A stretch of 64,000 nucleotides of DNA from Pandoraea capi (lineage in GTDB: Bacteria > Pseudomonadota > Gammaproteobacteria > Burkholderiales > Burkholderiaceae), in the NCBI RefSeq assembly GCF_902459735.1, contig NZ_CABPRV010000002.1, positions 248,001 to 312,000 on the forward strand, in the 5' to 3' direction. Within the stretch, counting starts at the first letter, position 1, and each line of letters begins with the position of its first letter. A program made the translations under genes and the position numbers. The notes below the pieces were generated by a model, which saw only the letters and a list, made by a program, of their open reading frames with translations, was not told the origin of the DNA and ran no database searches. Below are positions 45,316-54,782 of this stretch, piece by piece.

Positions 45316-46145
45316 TGCGCCCCCTTGGGTTCGGGGTCCGTCGCGCTACCGGTCATCTCCGGATCGAACCAGAGCGTGGTCAGGTAGTACGTCACCCAGG
45401 TCTTGGGCGCACCGGCAGCGTCGCGCGCCGAGTCGTACGGACACCCCACGCGCATTTGCAGCACGTAGCTATGCTTGGCGCCATCCGGCGCGTCTGCCCA
45501 CTGGAGCTGGAGACGGTTGCACTTGCTGCCGAAATGGGACTGACGATAGTCGATGTCCCCCTTGCCGTTGTAGGCCATGACGGCGTAGGCGTGCATCACC
45601 GCGAATTTCCCGCTGCCCCGCTTGCCCACGCCAGCCGTGATCTCGAAGGCCTGACAGCCGGTGAGCGGGTCCGTAATGTCGTGCCATTTCCCGTCCGCCT
45701 GCACCGCGCGTGCACCGGGACGTCCACGTCGCCCGTCGGCAACGACACGGCCGGCCACGTCGAGTTCGAATCCGACGGCTGGCGCGGCCTTGTCTGCGGC
45801 TGCCGTGGCCGTGACGTCGGCTTTACCTAGCTGACGCAGTGTCAGCGCCGTGGGGTTGTCGCCGTTACCGAACGCCAGCCCCCCGGCTTCGCCGTCGAGC
45901 TGAATCGTCCAGATGGGGCTTTTCAGATCGATGTTCTGGTAGAAGCTCAGCAGCTTGCCCTGATTGAGCTGCGACACCTTAAGGCCGTCGACAGGTGTCT
46001 TGTCGAAGCCTTCGTCCACGATGTTCAGCATGGAGTCGATCAGCTCGGAGAACGCCGTCGCCGACGGCATTTCGCCATTACCGAACTTGCGTCGCAGGGT
46101 GTCCCGGTTACGCCGGGCGATCGGTTTTCCATTCATGGTCGTCAT
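45312..46145 (-). CDS. eCIS fibre-like/receptor-contact protein
   Basis: A 277-residue protein placed where Afp13, the tail fibre, lies in other systems. The N terminus RNRDTLRRKFGNGEMPS and ELIDSMLNIVDEGFDKTPVDGLKVSQL resembles an eCIS-linked family seen in Bacteroidetes loci, as I recall it. The next part (LWTIQLD-like PIWTIQLDGEAGGLAFGNGD) is beta-rich, and the C-terminal ~130 residues form an unrelated beta domain that could bind a receptor. It overlaps the upstream baseplate gene by 38 bases. Whether it is a fibre, a decoration or an adaptor is not settled by sequence. Confidence 0.72.
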   Translation of the reverse strand: MTTMNGKPIARRNRDTLRRKFGNGEMPSATAFSELIDSMLNIVDEGFDKTPVDGLKVSQLNQGKLLSFYQNIDLKSPIWTIQLDGEAGGLAFGNGDNPTALTLRQLGKADVTATAAADKAAPAVGFELDVAGRVVADGRRGRPGARAVQADGKWHDITDPLTGCQAFEITAGVGKRGSGKFAVMHAYAVMAYNGKGDIDYRQSHFGSKCNRLQLQWADAPDGAKHSYVLQMRVGCPYDSARDAAGAPKTWVTYYLTTLWFDPEMTGSATDPEPKGAQ

Positions 46146-49100
46146 CCGAAATGATGAAGGTGGTGCCGATTTCGAGTTGGCTCAGCGTGGTCGGCACGCC
46201 CTCGTAATCCTTGTCGTCGTCCACCGCGTCGATGGCGTGATGGGCCACGGGAATCGCGATGCTCCACGGGTATAGCGGGACGATGTCGGTCTGCGGCCCC
46301 GTTGCGTCTCCGGTCCGGCGTGCGGTGTCGGACAGCGTGAACGTCTGCATGTCGGTCGCGGCCAGCTCGGCAGCCTCGGCGCCGCTCGCCACCGTCGCGA
46401 TCCGAAGCATCGAGAATCCGGAGACGTACTGCACATACGGCAGCGACCCGATGTAGGCCTCGATGTCGTGCTGGCGAATACACCATCCGAAATGCGTGCG
46501 ATAACCCACGTCGTCCTGCCACGGCGTGAGGTAGCGTGAAATCGCGGCATTGAGCTGTGCCAGATAAAAGCCGTTACCCGCCCGGTCGGTGAAGCGCACC
46601 TTGCATCGCACCTGAATACGCTCATAGACGGGGTTCTCGACCGAGACGTCCGCCCACGGCGACGACAAGGCGTTGGCGAACTCGGCGATCTGCCGGATCA
46701 AGTTGCCGTCGAGCATCGGCATCTGCTCGGCGTCCTTCACGGCGGGCCAGTACGGCAAGGGCACGATGAGCGCCTGACCGGGGCGGACGCAATCATGCGG
46801 CCCGTGCTTCGTAGACAGATTGGCGAAGCACTTCACTTTGTAGACTTCGGGGAAGGCTTCCAGAATCAGCGACTCGAAATCTGCCGGTGTCACGGCCCGT
46901 TGCTTGTGACGAAGACGCTCGCTCACGCGCGTACGCATCTGCTCGCGGGTCTCTTGCGGACGCCCGCCGCAGGACGGCAGCGGCTGGACGAGCGAGACGA
47001 TCCCGGGCAGCGGCCGCCGGCTGCGCGTAATCGTCCCGGCGGGCAGCACCATCGGCGCTTCCTGCGGCACGTCCGGCCCCCGCCTTACCTGTACGGCCTG
47101 CGCATGCACGGCGTACAGGCTGCAATACTTCTCCATGTCGCGATCGGCGCTCACGCGCAGCCAGTAAAGCCCGTCCGGCATGACCGTGTTGCGCTTGCCG
47201 ATGTCGGCAGGCACCCGCAGGGTGACGATGCCGGACGTCATCAACTGATGTGTGCCGTCGGTCAGAATGTCCCGCCGTGACAACGGCTTCCACACATTGC
47301 CCGAGAGATAGCTCCAGTGCAGACCGGCCGGACGCCCTGGGTCAGCGGCATCCGTGACGTCAGCATCGTGCACGACCGGTGCAGCGACGGGCCGGGAGTC
47401 TGCGCGCAACTGGAACAGCAGCGTTAGCGTCTCACCGGGTTCGCCCAGTGCGCTGGCGTCGATACCGACATAGAGATTCCCGGCGTCCTCGAAGCGCGGC
47501 AGCAACTCCGGCGCGGGGTAACTCGTCATGTCAAGCGATTCCCAGCCCGCCGGGAACAGATGGAGGAAACGCCCGTCTTCATCGCGATTGGCGATGCGGT
47601 CCACGCTGATGGCGCCCGTCGCGGCGTAATCGAACGAAATCGTGTTGACGATCGGGGTGTACGGCGCACGTGGCATCGGACGCGCCCTGCGCCACATGCG
47701 CTTGCGTGAATTCGCGAGCATGGTCGTGGACAACGTCTGCGGATACGCTTCGTGACCGAAGGCAAACGCCGGTGCCGCAAAGGTGAACTTGAAGAAACCG
47801 TTCTTCGCGCCCGGCCCCCAGGTCAGCGGGTGCGCGGGGCTCACCCCGGCATCGGGTTCGAACAGCGACGCCAGGTGCCCGGCGTCCCAGACGATGGTGT
47901 TGTCGATCCGCTCCCCCTTGCCGGGTGTCACACGCGTGTGAAAGAGCGGCACCACTGGGCGTGGGGCCTCGCCCGCCGGCAGCCACCCGCCTTTCGCGAG
48001 CACTTCCACAGACGCCAGATAGTCTTCGTTAGCCAGCCGTACGTCATAACCGTCGTACCACGTACCGAACCCGCCCGTCACGCGCGGCAAGTCCGCCCAC
48101 TCGATGCGCAGACGAAAGCGTGTAATGCGCTTGACGGCCATCTCCGTACTCCCAGCCACCAGATAGCTGCCAAGACGCGGCAGCGGTCCGAACGGGGCGA
48201 ACGGCGTCGCGGCACTCAATTGGCCGATGTTGTTGTACAGGACCAGATCGCGGCAGCCTCGGGCCTCGACGTCGATCCGCGCCCCCGTCACGGGCAGATT
48301 GCGCAAAAGGCCGTATGGAAACAGATACGCGCCGGGGTTGATGAGGCATCTGAGGAGCGGCGTTTCGACGTCGAACTGCTCGCCGTGCAACGTGGGCGAG
48401 TAACGCACGACCGATGGCGATTGCGGAGGAAGCACGAAGCTCAATCGCAATTCGCGGTCTTCGAGTCCCGGCACGTAGCCTGCGATGTCGATCCAGCCCG
48501 TCTCCCCCGTGAGCGCGACGGAGAACAGACTGCGAAGGATCTTGAGATAGAGGTCCTGGCGTCGCAGATGCATCGCTTCGGATGCCTCGTCCGACCTTTC
48601 CCTGGTCTCATCAACCTCATCGCTCTTGCCGAACACCGCATCGGCCACCTGTCCGAGTTGCGTGACAAGTTTATCGTCGGCGAACGTGATCGTCAGCGTC
48701 ACGATCCGCTCGCCCTCCTTGAGCAACAGGACCTTGCTGGCCAGTGCGAATCCGATGCGCGCCTGTCCGTAGGGACGAATACCGGCACCGGGCTTGGGCG
48801 CACCGAGAATCGGCCACGCCTGTGAGTGTTCGGTACCGGGCGGCGCGCAGGGCACTTCGTCGAACCACGCGGCCGTCGGCCATTTCCGTCCATTGGCACC
48901 CGCACCGGGATCTTCCGGCAGCAGGTTCTCCGGCATGCTGTAGCCGTTGTGATCGAGGAAGAGCGTTTGAACCCGGCTCACGCGCGCGCCACTCACGCGC
49001 AGCGCGTCTTCGGACAGATAGAGGATGTCGCGACCGTGGGCATCGATCCCGGCCGGAAATGCCGTGCCGGCGGGCACCAGCACGTCACGCGCGTCCGGGT

Positions 49101-50010
49101 TGCGGCGCAGCACCAGCCACGTGTGATCGGGCACGACACCGCGCGGCGTGCTGCCGAGCATGCGCTCGTAATAGAAGTCGATGAACTTCTGGGTGTAGCC
49201 GTTGAGCTTGCTCTGAAGCTTCTCGAACTGCCTCACGAAAGCGATCAGCATACCCACGGCCGGGTCGTGATTGCCGCTATGCAACGACGCGGGCAATCGC
49301 GACAACGCCTCCTTGCGGACCATTTCAATGGCCTTCATGTAGGCGTGGAAATCGGCGCGCACGTCCGCCTTCGTCAATGTCGATGCAGCCGGCGTTGCCA
49401 TCGATTCGGCCGATGACGTCGGCGCGTGTGCGTCACCCTCGGCGGCATACGCGACGACCGATGTCTGCGCTTCCGTCCATACCGGATCGAGCGGCGTTTG
49501 CAGGTGCGCCGAGCTCAGCGCGCCGAGCACGCCCGACTGACGTCGGCTCAGTTGCATGATGACTGCGCGCAGCACCGTGCGCAGCCCGAGGCCGTTATCG
49601 CTTTGCGCCTGCGAAAGCGCTTCGAACCAGTCATTGAGCGTGACGATCAGTTCGGGAACGGGAGACGCCCGCAACATCGACCGCAAGCCGGTCCCCTCGC
49701 CGCTCGCGCCACCCACGCCGTCGTACTCCGGCGTATCGCGCCACCATTGGGCGAAGCGCTCCGTCTCGCGCGTGAGGTCGAAGGCGAGGATGCGGCTCAT
49801 GACCACCGTTTCGTCCGCCCGGAAGAACGGCGACCAATCCCCTTGCGGCTCGTCGTTGCCGTTATGGAAACGCACCAGCGATGCGAATTCGACGACGATG
49901 TCGAGCAGTTCGTGAAACGTCATCTCGTCGAGACGGAAATACCCGTCCTGCAATGGAGGCAGCGCCCGCATCGCCTGACTGGTTCCGTCCCGAATGATGA
50001 GGTTGTGCAT
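46108..50010 (-). CDS. Large baseplate protein (Afp11/Pvc11, gpJ-like)
   Basis: A 1300-residue protein of the Afp11 type. The C-terminal third (about 1050-1250) carries the baseplate-J-type segment: SERLRHKQRAVTPADFESL, then LILEAFPEVYKVKCFANLS, then ISRYLTPWQDDVGYRTHFG. The middle is a long, beta-rich region that binds neighbouring baseplate subunits. The N terminus is helical. It forms, with the Afp12-like protein, the wedge around the spike. It ends inside the next gene (38-base overlap). The length is at the upper end for this family. Confidence 0.9.
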   Translation of the reverse strand: MHNLIIRDGTSQAMRALPPLQDGYFRLDEMTFHELLDIVVEFASLVRFHNGNDEPQGDWSPFFRADETVVMSRILAFDLTRETERFAQWWRDTPEYDGVGGASGEGTGLRSMLRASPVPELIVTLNDWFEALSQAQSDNGLGLRTVLRAVIMQLSRRQSGVLGALSSAHLQTPLDPVWTEAQTSVVAYAAEGDAHAPTSSAESMATPAASTLTKADVRADFHAYMKAIEMVRKEALSRLPASLHSGNHDPAVGMLIAFVRQFEKLQSKLNGYTQKFIDFYYERMLGSTPRGVVPDHTWLVLRRNPDARDVLVPAGTAFPAGIDAHGRDILYLSEDALRVSGARVSRVQTLFLDHNGYSMPENLLPEDPGAGANGRKWPTAAWFDEVPCAPPGTEHSQAWPILGAPKPGAGIRPYGQARIGFALASKVLLLKEGERIVTLTITFADDKLVTQLGQVADAVFGKSDEVDETRERSDEASEAMHLRRQDLYLKILRSLFSVALTGETGWIDIAGYVPGLEDRELRLSFVLPPQSPSVVRYSPTLHGEQFDVETPLLRCLINPGAYLFPYGLLRNLPVTGARIDVEARGCRDLVLYNNIGQLSAATPFAPFGPLPRLGSYLVAGSTEMAVKRITRFRLRIEWADLPRVTGGFGTWYDGYDVRLANEDYLASVEVLAKGGWLPAGEAPRPVVPLFHTRVTPGKGERIDNTIVWDAGHLASLFEPDAGVSPAHPLTWGPGAKNGFFKFTFAAPAFAFGHEAYPQTLSTTMLANSRKRMWRRARPMPRAPYTPIVNTISFDYAATGAISVDRIANRDEDGRFLHLFPAGWESLDMTSYPAPELLPRFEDAGNLYVGIDASALGEPGETLTLLFQLRADSRPVAAPVVHDADVTDAADPGRPAGLHWSYLSGNVWKPLSRRDILTDGTHQLMTSGIVTLRVPADIGKRNTVMPDGLYWLRVSADRDMEKYCSLYAVHAQAVQVRRGPDVPQEAPMVLPAGTITRSRRPLPGIVSLVQPLPSCGGRPQETREQMRTRVSERLRHKQRAVTPADFESLILEAFPEVYKVKCFANLSTKHGPHDCVRPGQALIVPLPYWPAVKDAEQMPMLDGNLIRQIAEFANALSSPWADVSVENPVYERIQVRCKVRFTDRAGNGFYLAQLNAAISRYLTPWQDDVGYRTHFGWCIRQHDIEAYIGSLPYVQYVSGFSMLRIATVASGAEAAELAATDMQTFTLSDTARRTGDATGPQTDIVPLYPWSIAIPVAHHAIDAVDDDKDYEGVPTTLSQLEIGTTFIISDDDHEWKTDRPA

Positions 50011-50019
50011 CGGCTGGCG

Positions 50020-50469
50020 CTATCCCTGAGTCGGCGACTCGATCTGCGCCGCCGGCACGTTCGTGCCTTCGAGGAAGTAGAACGGATAGACCATGTTGGT
50101 GCGAGTGTTCGTACCGCGCACGGTGTAGTCGATCAGCACGTCCACACGCCCGTCGATTGCACTCGACGCATCGATCTCGATACGCTCGACCGTCACGCGC
50201 GGCTCGAAGAACAGGATCGCCCGGTCGATGGCGTCGCGCATCTCGGTCATCACGCTTTCGCTGATTTCCTCAAAGACATAGGCCTTGATGCCGCAGCCGA
50301 ACGTCGGCTGCATGATCCGCTCGCCGGGCACGGTCGACAGAATGATGCCGAGGCTTTCCCGAATATCGGTCTCGGCTTCGACCATCTGCGTGCGGCCGTT
50401 CGCGGCGCTGTCGCCGAAGCGCGGCGGAAACGCCCAGCCGGTGCCGAGAAACGATTTGTCTGCGCTCAT
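50020..50469 (-). CDS. gp25-like baseplate protein (Afp9)
   Basis: A 149-residue gp25/lysozyme-like baseplate protein. The conserved core is STVPGERIMQPTFGCGIKAYVFEEISE (residues ~45-70, here split mentally at GERIMQP and FGCGIK), followed by a helix and a beta strand with RVTVERIEID. In T4 and Afp the protein caps the sheath-baseplate junction and starts sheath assembly. It is 27 bases downstream of the PAAR gene on the message. Confidence 0.92.
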   Translation of the reverse strand: MSADKSFLGTGWAFPPRFGDSAANGRTQMVEAETDIRESLGIILSTVPGERIMQPTFGCGIKAYVFEEISESVMTEMRDAIDRAILFFEPRVTVERIEIDASSAIDGRVDVLIDYTVRGTNTRTNMVYPFYFLEGTNVPAAQIESPTQG

Positions 50470-50496
50470 GTGCGCTCCCCCGATTCAGTCACCGAC

Positions 50497-50799
50497 TCAC
50501 CCACCGATCATTACCGTCGGGCAACCCATGACGATGGCGCCGCCGTGCGCGCACGTATCGCCGACGCGGGCGGCCGGTTTGCCGCCGATCATCACGGTCG
50601 TCGAGCCCATGACGATGCTGTCCGGCGGGCCGACGCAAATGCAGTTGTCCGTCACCACGGCCGCAGGCAGCTTGCCCACGAGTACGGTCGGCACGCACGG
50701 GCCGATGATCGGGCCGCCAACGTGTGGAATCGGGGCCGGCACGGCGGGCGTCTGCATCGGACAGGTGTGCATGTCGGTGAGTCGGGCGGCCATCGGCAT
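50497..50799 (-). CDS. PAAR-repeat spike tip protein (Afp10)
   Basis: A 100-residue PAAR protein, which sharpens the VgrG spike. The motifs GKPAARVGDTCAHGGAIVMG and VMIGG-type turns occur, with cysteines and histidines (TCAHGG; HTCPM) that could hold a metal ion at the tip. ATG 50799 has AGGAGA 9 bases upstream. It has no extra effector domain. The order VgrG-PAAR-gp25 differs from Afp, where gp25 lies between. Confidence 0.92.
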   Translation of the reverse strand: MPMAARLTDMHTCPMQTPAVPAPIPHVGGPIIGPCVPTVLVGKLPAAVVTDNCICVGPPDSIVMGSTTVMIGGKPAARVGDTCAHGGAIVMGCPTVMIGG

Positions 50800-50855
50800 C
50801 TCGTGGTCTCCTGGGGCTGAATCGTCTTACTTACGTGTCTGACGCGCCTGCTTCG

Positions 50856-52646
50856 TCAGTTGATCATCACCAGCGCGCCCTTGACGGTCGTCTGTCCGCT
50901 GGCCGAGAGTTCGGCCGTGGCCGAGCCCTTGGCAGTGAAGCCGACCTTCGCGGTGCTACTGATGTTGAGTGCTTCGCTGGTGATGTCGGCCTGCGCTGAA
51001 TGCTCGATATTCGCCACGGCGCTGATGCTCACCTTCCCCTGGGCGTTGATGACGATGTCCTTCGGGCTGTCGAGCGTGATACCGCTGGGTGTCATCTGGA
51101 TCTTGTTGTCGTTCTGATCCGTCAGACAGATCGACTTGGCGTCGTCGCTCATCTGGATGGTGTTGTTCTGCGGCGTGATGAGCGTGATCACCTTCTTGTC
51201 GTCGTCGAAGATGACCTTGAGCAGCCCTTTCGTCCACAACGCCTTCGTATAGTTTTCGGCCGTCAGCTCATACGGCATCTTGCGCTGGCTGCTGTAGACA
51301 CTGCCGAGAACCACCGGGTACGACGGATCGCCGTTGAGATAGCCGAGGATCACTTCGTCGCCGATCTCCGGAATGAAAAACGCCCCGACGCCCGACGATC
51401 CGTAAAAGCTGGCCAGCCGAGCCCAGACACCGACGGTCTCCGCCTGAAGCACCTGCACGGCCACCTGAATCCGGTATTGACTCTCGGGGTCGGCGTCGAG
51501 CTTCATGACCTTCCCGATCTGCAAGCCGCCAACGCCCGGCAGCAAGCCCGACGCCATCACGTCGCCCGAGCCTCGACGTTCGGCGAACGGTTCCGGCGAC
51601 ATGCCGAAATCCACTTCGGTGATCCAGTTGCCGTCGGCAATGCGATGCTGCACGGCGCTGACAAACACGCTGCCGCTGAAGCGCTTTCCTACACCCACGA
51701 GTTCGATCATGGTGCCGGGTTTGGCCGCCGCGCTGCCCTGAAACGACATGCGTCCGCGAATTCGCGCAAGGGCGGCGCGCATTTGCGTGGCATCGCTCCA
51801 TGACTTGAGGTCGTCCGAAGGCACGGGGACCGTCGATTGCAGGCGAAAGGTCGACGGGCTTGCCACGGCGGCCAGCGTCGATGCGCTCAGATTGCCCTGC
51901 GCATACAGCGAGGTCGACGGCGACGTCTGCTGCACCATCGCCTGGGTGCTCGGATCCCAGGCGGCCGCCACCACGCTCTGCAACTGGGTACGCGCATCGA
52001 TATCCGCGGAAAACGACATCAGATCGATGCCGTAAGTCACTTTGAGCACGGCGGCGGCAGATGTCTGCGGCGCTTTGACGGTCACCTTGCCGTTGTCGTC
52101 TGCAATCACCAATGCCCCATTGGCTTCGGCGCGCAGCAGCACGAAGTCCCAATCGGTGCTGTAGAACTGCACGATCTCCTTGTGCTGGGTGGTCGTTGCG
52201 GTCACCTCTGCGTCAGCGCCGACCTTCTCGATCAACTGACTGATGATGTCGCTGTCCTTGCTGTCGATGTAGTTGGCGTTGTTGCAGCCAATCGTCATCT
52301 TCACCGCCTTGTGACGGCACTCGATCACCAGACGCGCCTCGTTGTTTCCCGTGATGCGGATGCTGTGACGGATCACCACACCGTCGAAGATCTGCGTGGC
52401 GTTCGCGCCGTATCCCGCACTGATGACAATGGCCGTGCCCGGTGCGAACGTCTCCAGATCGCTCACCGGGAAGTCGTTATCGGGCATGTCGCCGTCGAGG
52501 ATTTCGATGCGCGCCTGACAAATGCGGCCGACCGCGCGCTCGATGTCGACCGAGATCACGCGAATCGTGTCGGCAATGGCGCTACCCCCGCTCGTGATCG
52601 TGAGCTTCAGGACAGCGCTGGTATTCAGAGCGGGAGAATCGGCCAT
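50856..52646 (-). CDS. VgrG-like spike protein (Afp8)
   Basis: A 596-residue VgrG-family spike. An N-terminal gp27-like hub (about 1-360, including IECRHKAVKMTIGCNN and FYSTDWDFVLLRAEANG) is followed by the gp5-type OB fold (about 370-460: GVGAFFIPEIGDEVILGYLNGDP, with GSVYSS) and a C-terminal beta-helical needle (~470-596). There is no toxin extension. It forms the trimeric spike at the particle tip, under the PAAR cone. ATG 52646 follows the LysM gene by 28 bases. Confidence 0.93.
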   Translation of the reverse strand: MADSPALNTSAVLKLTITSGGSAIADTIRVISVDIERAVGRICQARIEILDGDMPDNDFPVSDLETFAPGTAIVISAGYGANATQIFDGVVIRHSIRITGNNEARLVIECRHKAVKMTIGCNNANYIDSKDSDIISQLIEKVGADAEVTATTTQHKEIVQFYSTDWDFVLLRAEANGALVIADDNGKVTVKAPQTSAAAVLKVTYGIDLMSFSADIDARTQLQSVVAAAWDPSTQAMVQQTSPSTSLYAQGNLSASTLAAVASPSTFRLQSTVPVPSDDLKSWSDATQMRAALARIRGRMSFQGSAAAKPGTMIELVGVGKRFSGSVFVSAVQHRIADGNWITEVDFGMSPEPFAERRGSGDVMASGLLPGVGGLQIGKVMKLDADPESQYRIQVAVQVLQAETVGVWARLASFYGSSGVGAFFIPEIGDEVILGYLNGDPSYPVVLGSVYSSQRKMPYELTAENYTKALWTKGLLKVIFDDDKKVITLITPQNNTIQMSDDAKSICLTDQNDNKIQMTPSGITLDSPKDIVINAQGKVSISAVANIEHSAQADITSEALNISSTAKVGFTAKGSATAELSASGQTTVKGALVMIN

Positions 52647-52674
52647 AGGGACAGACAGGTCATCGGGAAAATAA

Positions 52675-53358
52675 TCAGACGAGCGGCGGGAAGCGCAGCA
52701 TCATGCCCGGCTCCAGCTTGCGAAAGCCGGTCAGGTTGTTGATACGCGCGACCTCGCGGTAATACGACGGATCGTTGTAGATGCGATTGCACAGCAGCGG
52801 CAGCGTGTCGCCGGCCGTCACCTCCACGAGATGGCTCAGATCCGGCGAACTGAGATTCGCCCGCAGCGAGCTTTCCGTCGCACTGACCCAACCGACGATG
52901 CCCAGCGTGACCCGCGCGCGCAGAGGCTCGCCGGTCGGTTTGAACATCGTGTAATCGAGTCCGATCGACTCGACCCGACCGAAGAAGATGAACGTTCCCC
53001 ACAACAAGCGCACATAGTTGGGTTCGTGCTTCTTGCCGTCGTACTTGTAGATCACCGCCAGCATGGCGTCGATCATGTCTTTCACGCTGCGTGAGCCGGT
53101 ACCGTCGACGACACCGGTGCCGTCGAGCACCAGGTTGTCGATGGTGATGGTCTCGGGCCGCACCGCGCTGAAACGCGGTATCGCGCTGGGCTGCCCCAGC
53201 GTCTGCTTCTTGTTGTATTCGATGCTCAGCTTGCGCTTGTAACCGATCGGATTGATCAGCGCTTCGAACGGCGTGCGGCTGCCGTCCACAGAGATCTGCC
53301 CGCTGGAAACGGTGCACGGGGCGATACTGAACTTGCGCCGCGTGAGACTGGTCGCCAT
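52675..53358 (-). CDS. LysM-type baseplate/tube-initiation protein (Afp7)
   Basis: A 227-residue protein. The C-terminal LysM (about 180-226) reads HLVEVTAGDTLPLLCNRIYND, then INNL and LEPGMMLRFPP. The N-terminal two-thirds are a phage gpX/gp53-like fold with FEALINPIGYKRKLSIEYN. In Afp/PVC this protein sits between the spike hub and the first tube ring. It starts 3 bases after the DUF5908 stop, so the two are probably coupled. Confidence 0.9.
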   Translation of the reverse strand: MATSLTRRKFSIAPCTVSSGQISVDGSRTPFEALINPIGYKRKLSIEYNKKQTLGQPSAIPRFSAVRPETITIDNLVLDGTGVVDGTGSRSVKDMIDAMLAVIYKYDGKKHEPNYVRLLWGTFIFFGRVESIGLDYTMFKPTGEPLRARVTLGIVGWVSATESSLRANLSSPDLSHLVEVTAGDTLPLLCNRIYNDPSYYREVARINNLTGFRKLEPGMMLRFPPLV

Positions 53359-53361
53359 GAC

Positions 53362-53556
53362 TTAACGCTCCCGGGCGCGTTCGAGCATCTCGCGCACCAG
53401 CGCCCGGCATTCCGCCAGCAGTTCCGCACGCGCCTGATCGTCAAACGCGCTCGCGGCGACAGGCAGATCCTCGACCAGTGCCGGCTGTCCGGCGCTCTGT
53501 GCCGCGCGCTGCACCACCGTCGATTTGATGCTCAGATGACCGATTTCGATAGGCAC
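53362..53556 (-). CDS. DUF5908 small baseplate protein (Afp6-like)
   Basis: A 64-residue protein with the DUF5908 start MPIEIGHLSIKSTV, which is near-diagnostic for eCIS loci (typical form MPIEIRELVIKATV). It starts at GTG 53556 with GGGGGA upstream. The C-terminal half is helical and charged (RALVREMLERARER). Its exact position in the particle is not known to me. Confidence 0.85.
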   Translation of the reverse strand: MPIEIGHLSIKSTVVQRAAQSAGQPALVEDLPVAASAFDDQARAELLAECRALVREMLERARER

Positions 53557-53610
53557 CGGTGAATCCCCCGATTCTTCGTATGTCTCGTAACGTCTCGTGC
53601 TGGCGGCGCG

Positions 53611-54075
53611 CTACATCATGCGCGACGAAAACGTGTAGCTCAGCACGATCTTCTCGATGGCGACTTCGTTTTTCGTCGAACCGAAGCTCTCGATTTCCCA
53701 CTTCACCGGATAAGCGTTCGCGAAGGTCCAGATCCGGATCGGCAGGTGCAGTTCGTCGAGCAACTGCACCATCAGCGTTTGCGGCCGGATCGGCACGATG
53801 AACTCGCCTTCGAACACGGAACGGCACCACATCACTAACGGCGACGTCATGCCCGCAATCCCGCGCTTTAGCTCCAGATGCGGATGCTTTACGCCCTTGG
53901 GGAGCGTGTGGACGAAGCGGTTCTCGCCGCCCTCGGGCACCGACTCGGTATCGATCTCCGTCGTGATGCCGGAGACCTCCTGAAACGAGGCGTCGACAGC
54001 GCCCGCCGTGGACGAAAACATCACGCGGAAATGGAAAGCCGACGGCGGATAGGGATCGAAAGGCGATGACGGCAT
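53611..54075 (-). CDS. Second tube/inner-tube initiator protein (Afp5-like)
   Basis: A 154-residue T4 gp19-type tube protein. SFQEVSGITTEIDTESV-like sequence (about 30-46), PHLELKRGI and WTFANAYPVKWEIESF are typical. It differs clearly from the other tube protein, matching the two-tube arrangement (bulk tube plus baseplate-proximal ring) of Afp. ATG 54075 is chosen; a TTG at 54084 would add three residues. No strong ribosome-binding site is visible. Confidence 0.9.
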   Translation of the reverse strand: MPSSPFDPYPPSAFHFRVMFSSTAGAVDASFQEVSGITTEIDTESVPEGGENRFVHTLPKGVKHPHLELKRGIAGMTSPLVMWCRSVFEGEFIVPIRPQTLMVQLLDELHLPIRIWTFANAYPVKWEIESFGSTKNEVAIEKIVLSYTFSSRMM

Positions 54076-54199
54076 GTCGGGCAAACGGGAAACGCTTGGG
54101 AAACTCGGAAAGCTCGATAAGCAGAAGCCGCCAGCAGGGCGAACCGCAAGCCGGCGCTGGCGGCCCGCGCAGCGGGCGCACCAGTGCGGCGAACGGGAC

Positions 54200-54658
54200 T
54201 CAGCTGTTGGCGATCGTCAGACCTTCGTGCACGATCTCGATGGTCTCGATGGCGACTTCGTTGCCTTCGGACTTCAGGTCGGTACCGGTGATCTTCGTCG
54301 GCCAGGCGTTGGCGAGCGTCCAGACCATCGTCGGCTTGCCGGCCTCGTCGAGCAGGCTGATCGTGACCGGCACCCGCTTGATCGTGTTCATCTTGATCTG
54401 GTTGAACCAGTCCCAGAACTTGTTATCCGACTTGAACACGCCCTTCTTCATGGTGACGTTGCCGTACTTCTTCATGCCCGGCATCTTGATGACGGAGAAC
54501 TCCGGGCTGTCGCCATGCCGGTACTTGATTTCCTCGGACTGGACATCCAGCCCGCTCACTTCCTGAAACGACATGACCTGCGAGTCCCACTTCACCTGAA
54601 AGTAGAACTTGGGAAGGGGCCAAACCGTGGTGGATTGTTTCGAACCATCGTCTGCCAT
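54200..54658 (-). CDS. Main tube protein (Afp1-like, T4 gp19 family)
   Basis: A 152-residue tube protein. The core is FQVKWDSQVMSFQEVSGLDV, with YRHGDSPEF and the paired NVTMKKGVF and WTLANAWPTKITGTDL strands. ATG 54658 has GAGG 6 bases upstream; a GTG one codon earlier is possible. It forms the hexameric rings through which cargo passes. It lies 124 bases after the sheath stop, the usual sheath-then-tube order. Confidence 0.92.
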   Translation of the reverse strand: MADDGSKQSTTVWPLPKFYFQVKWDSQVMSFQEVSGLDVQSEEIKYRHGDSPEFSVIKMPGMKKYGNVTMKKGVFKSDNKFWDWFNQIKMNTIKRVPVTISLLDEAGKPTMVWTLANAWPTKITGTDLKSEGNEVAIETIEIVHEGLTIANS

Positions 54659-54782
54659 CACACACCTCGTCTATGGATTGCATGCGGAAAATGCCGGTCG
54701 GTACTGGCGCCACTTGCGCTATTCGCAATTGACGTCGCGCACGCTCGACTCGACCGGTCAAACGGATCGTGACCTAGCGGTC

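Noticed and set aside
50856-52646. VgrG plus PAAR as a type VI secretion locus
   Set aside because: No TssB/C, TssJLM or ClpV genes; the presence of CIS tape measure, DUF4255 cap, DUF5908 and the CIS AAA+ ATPase fits eCIS instead.
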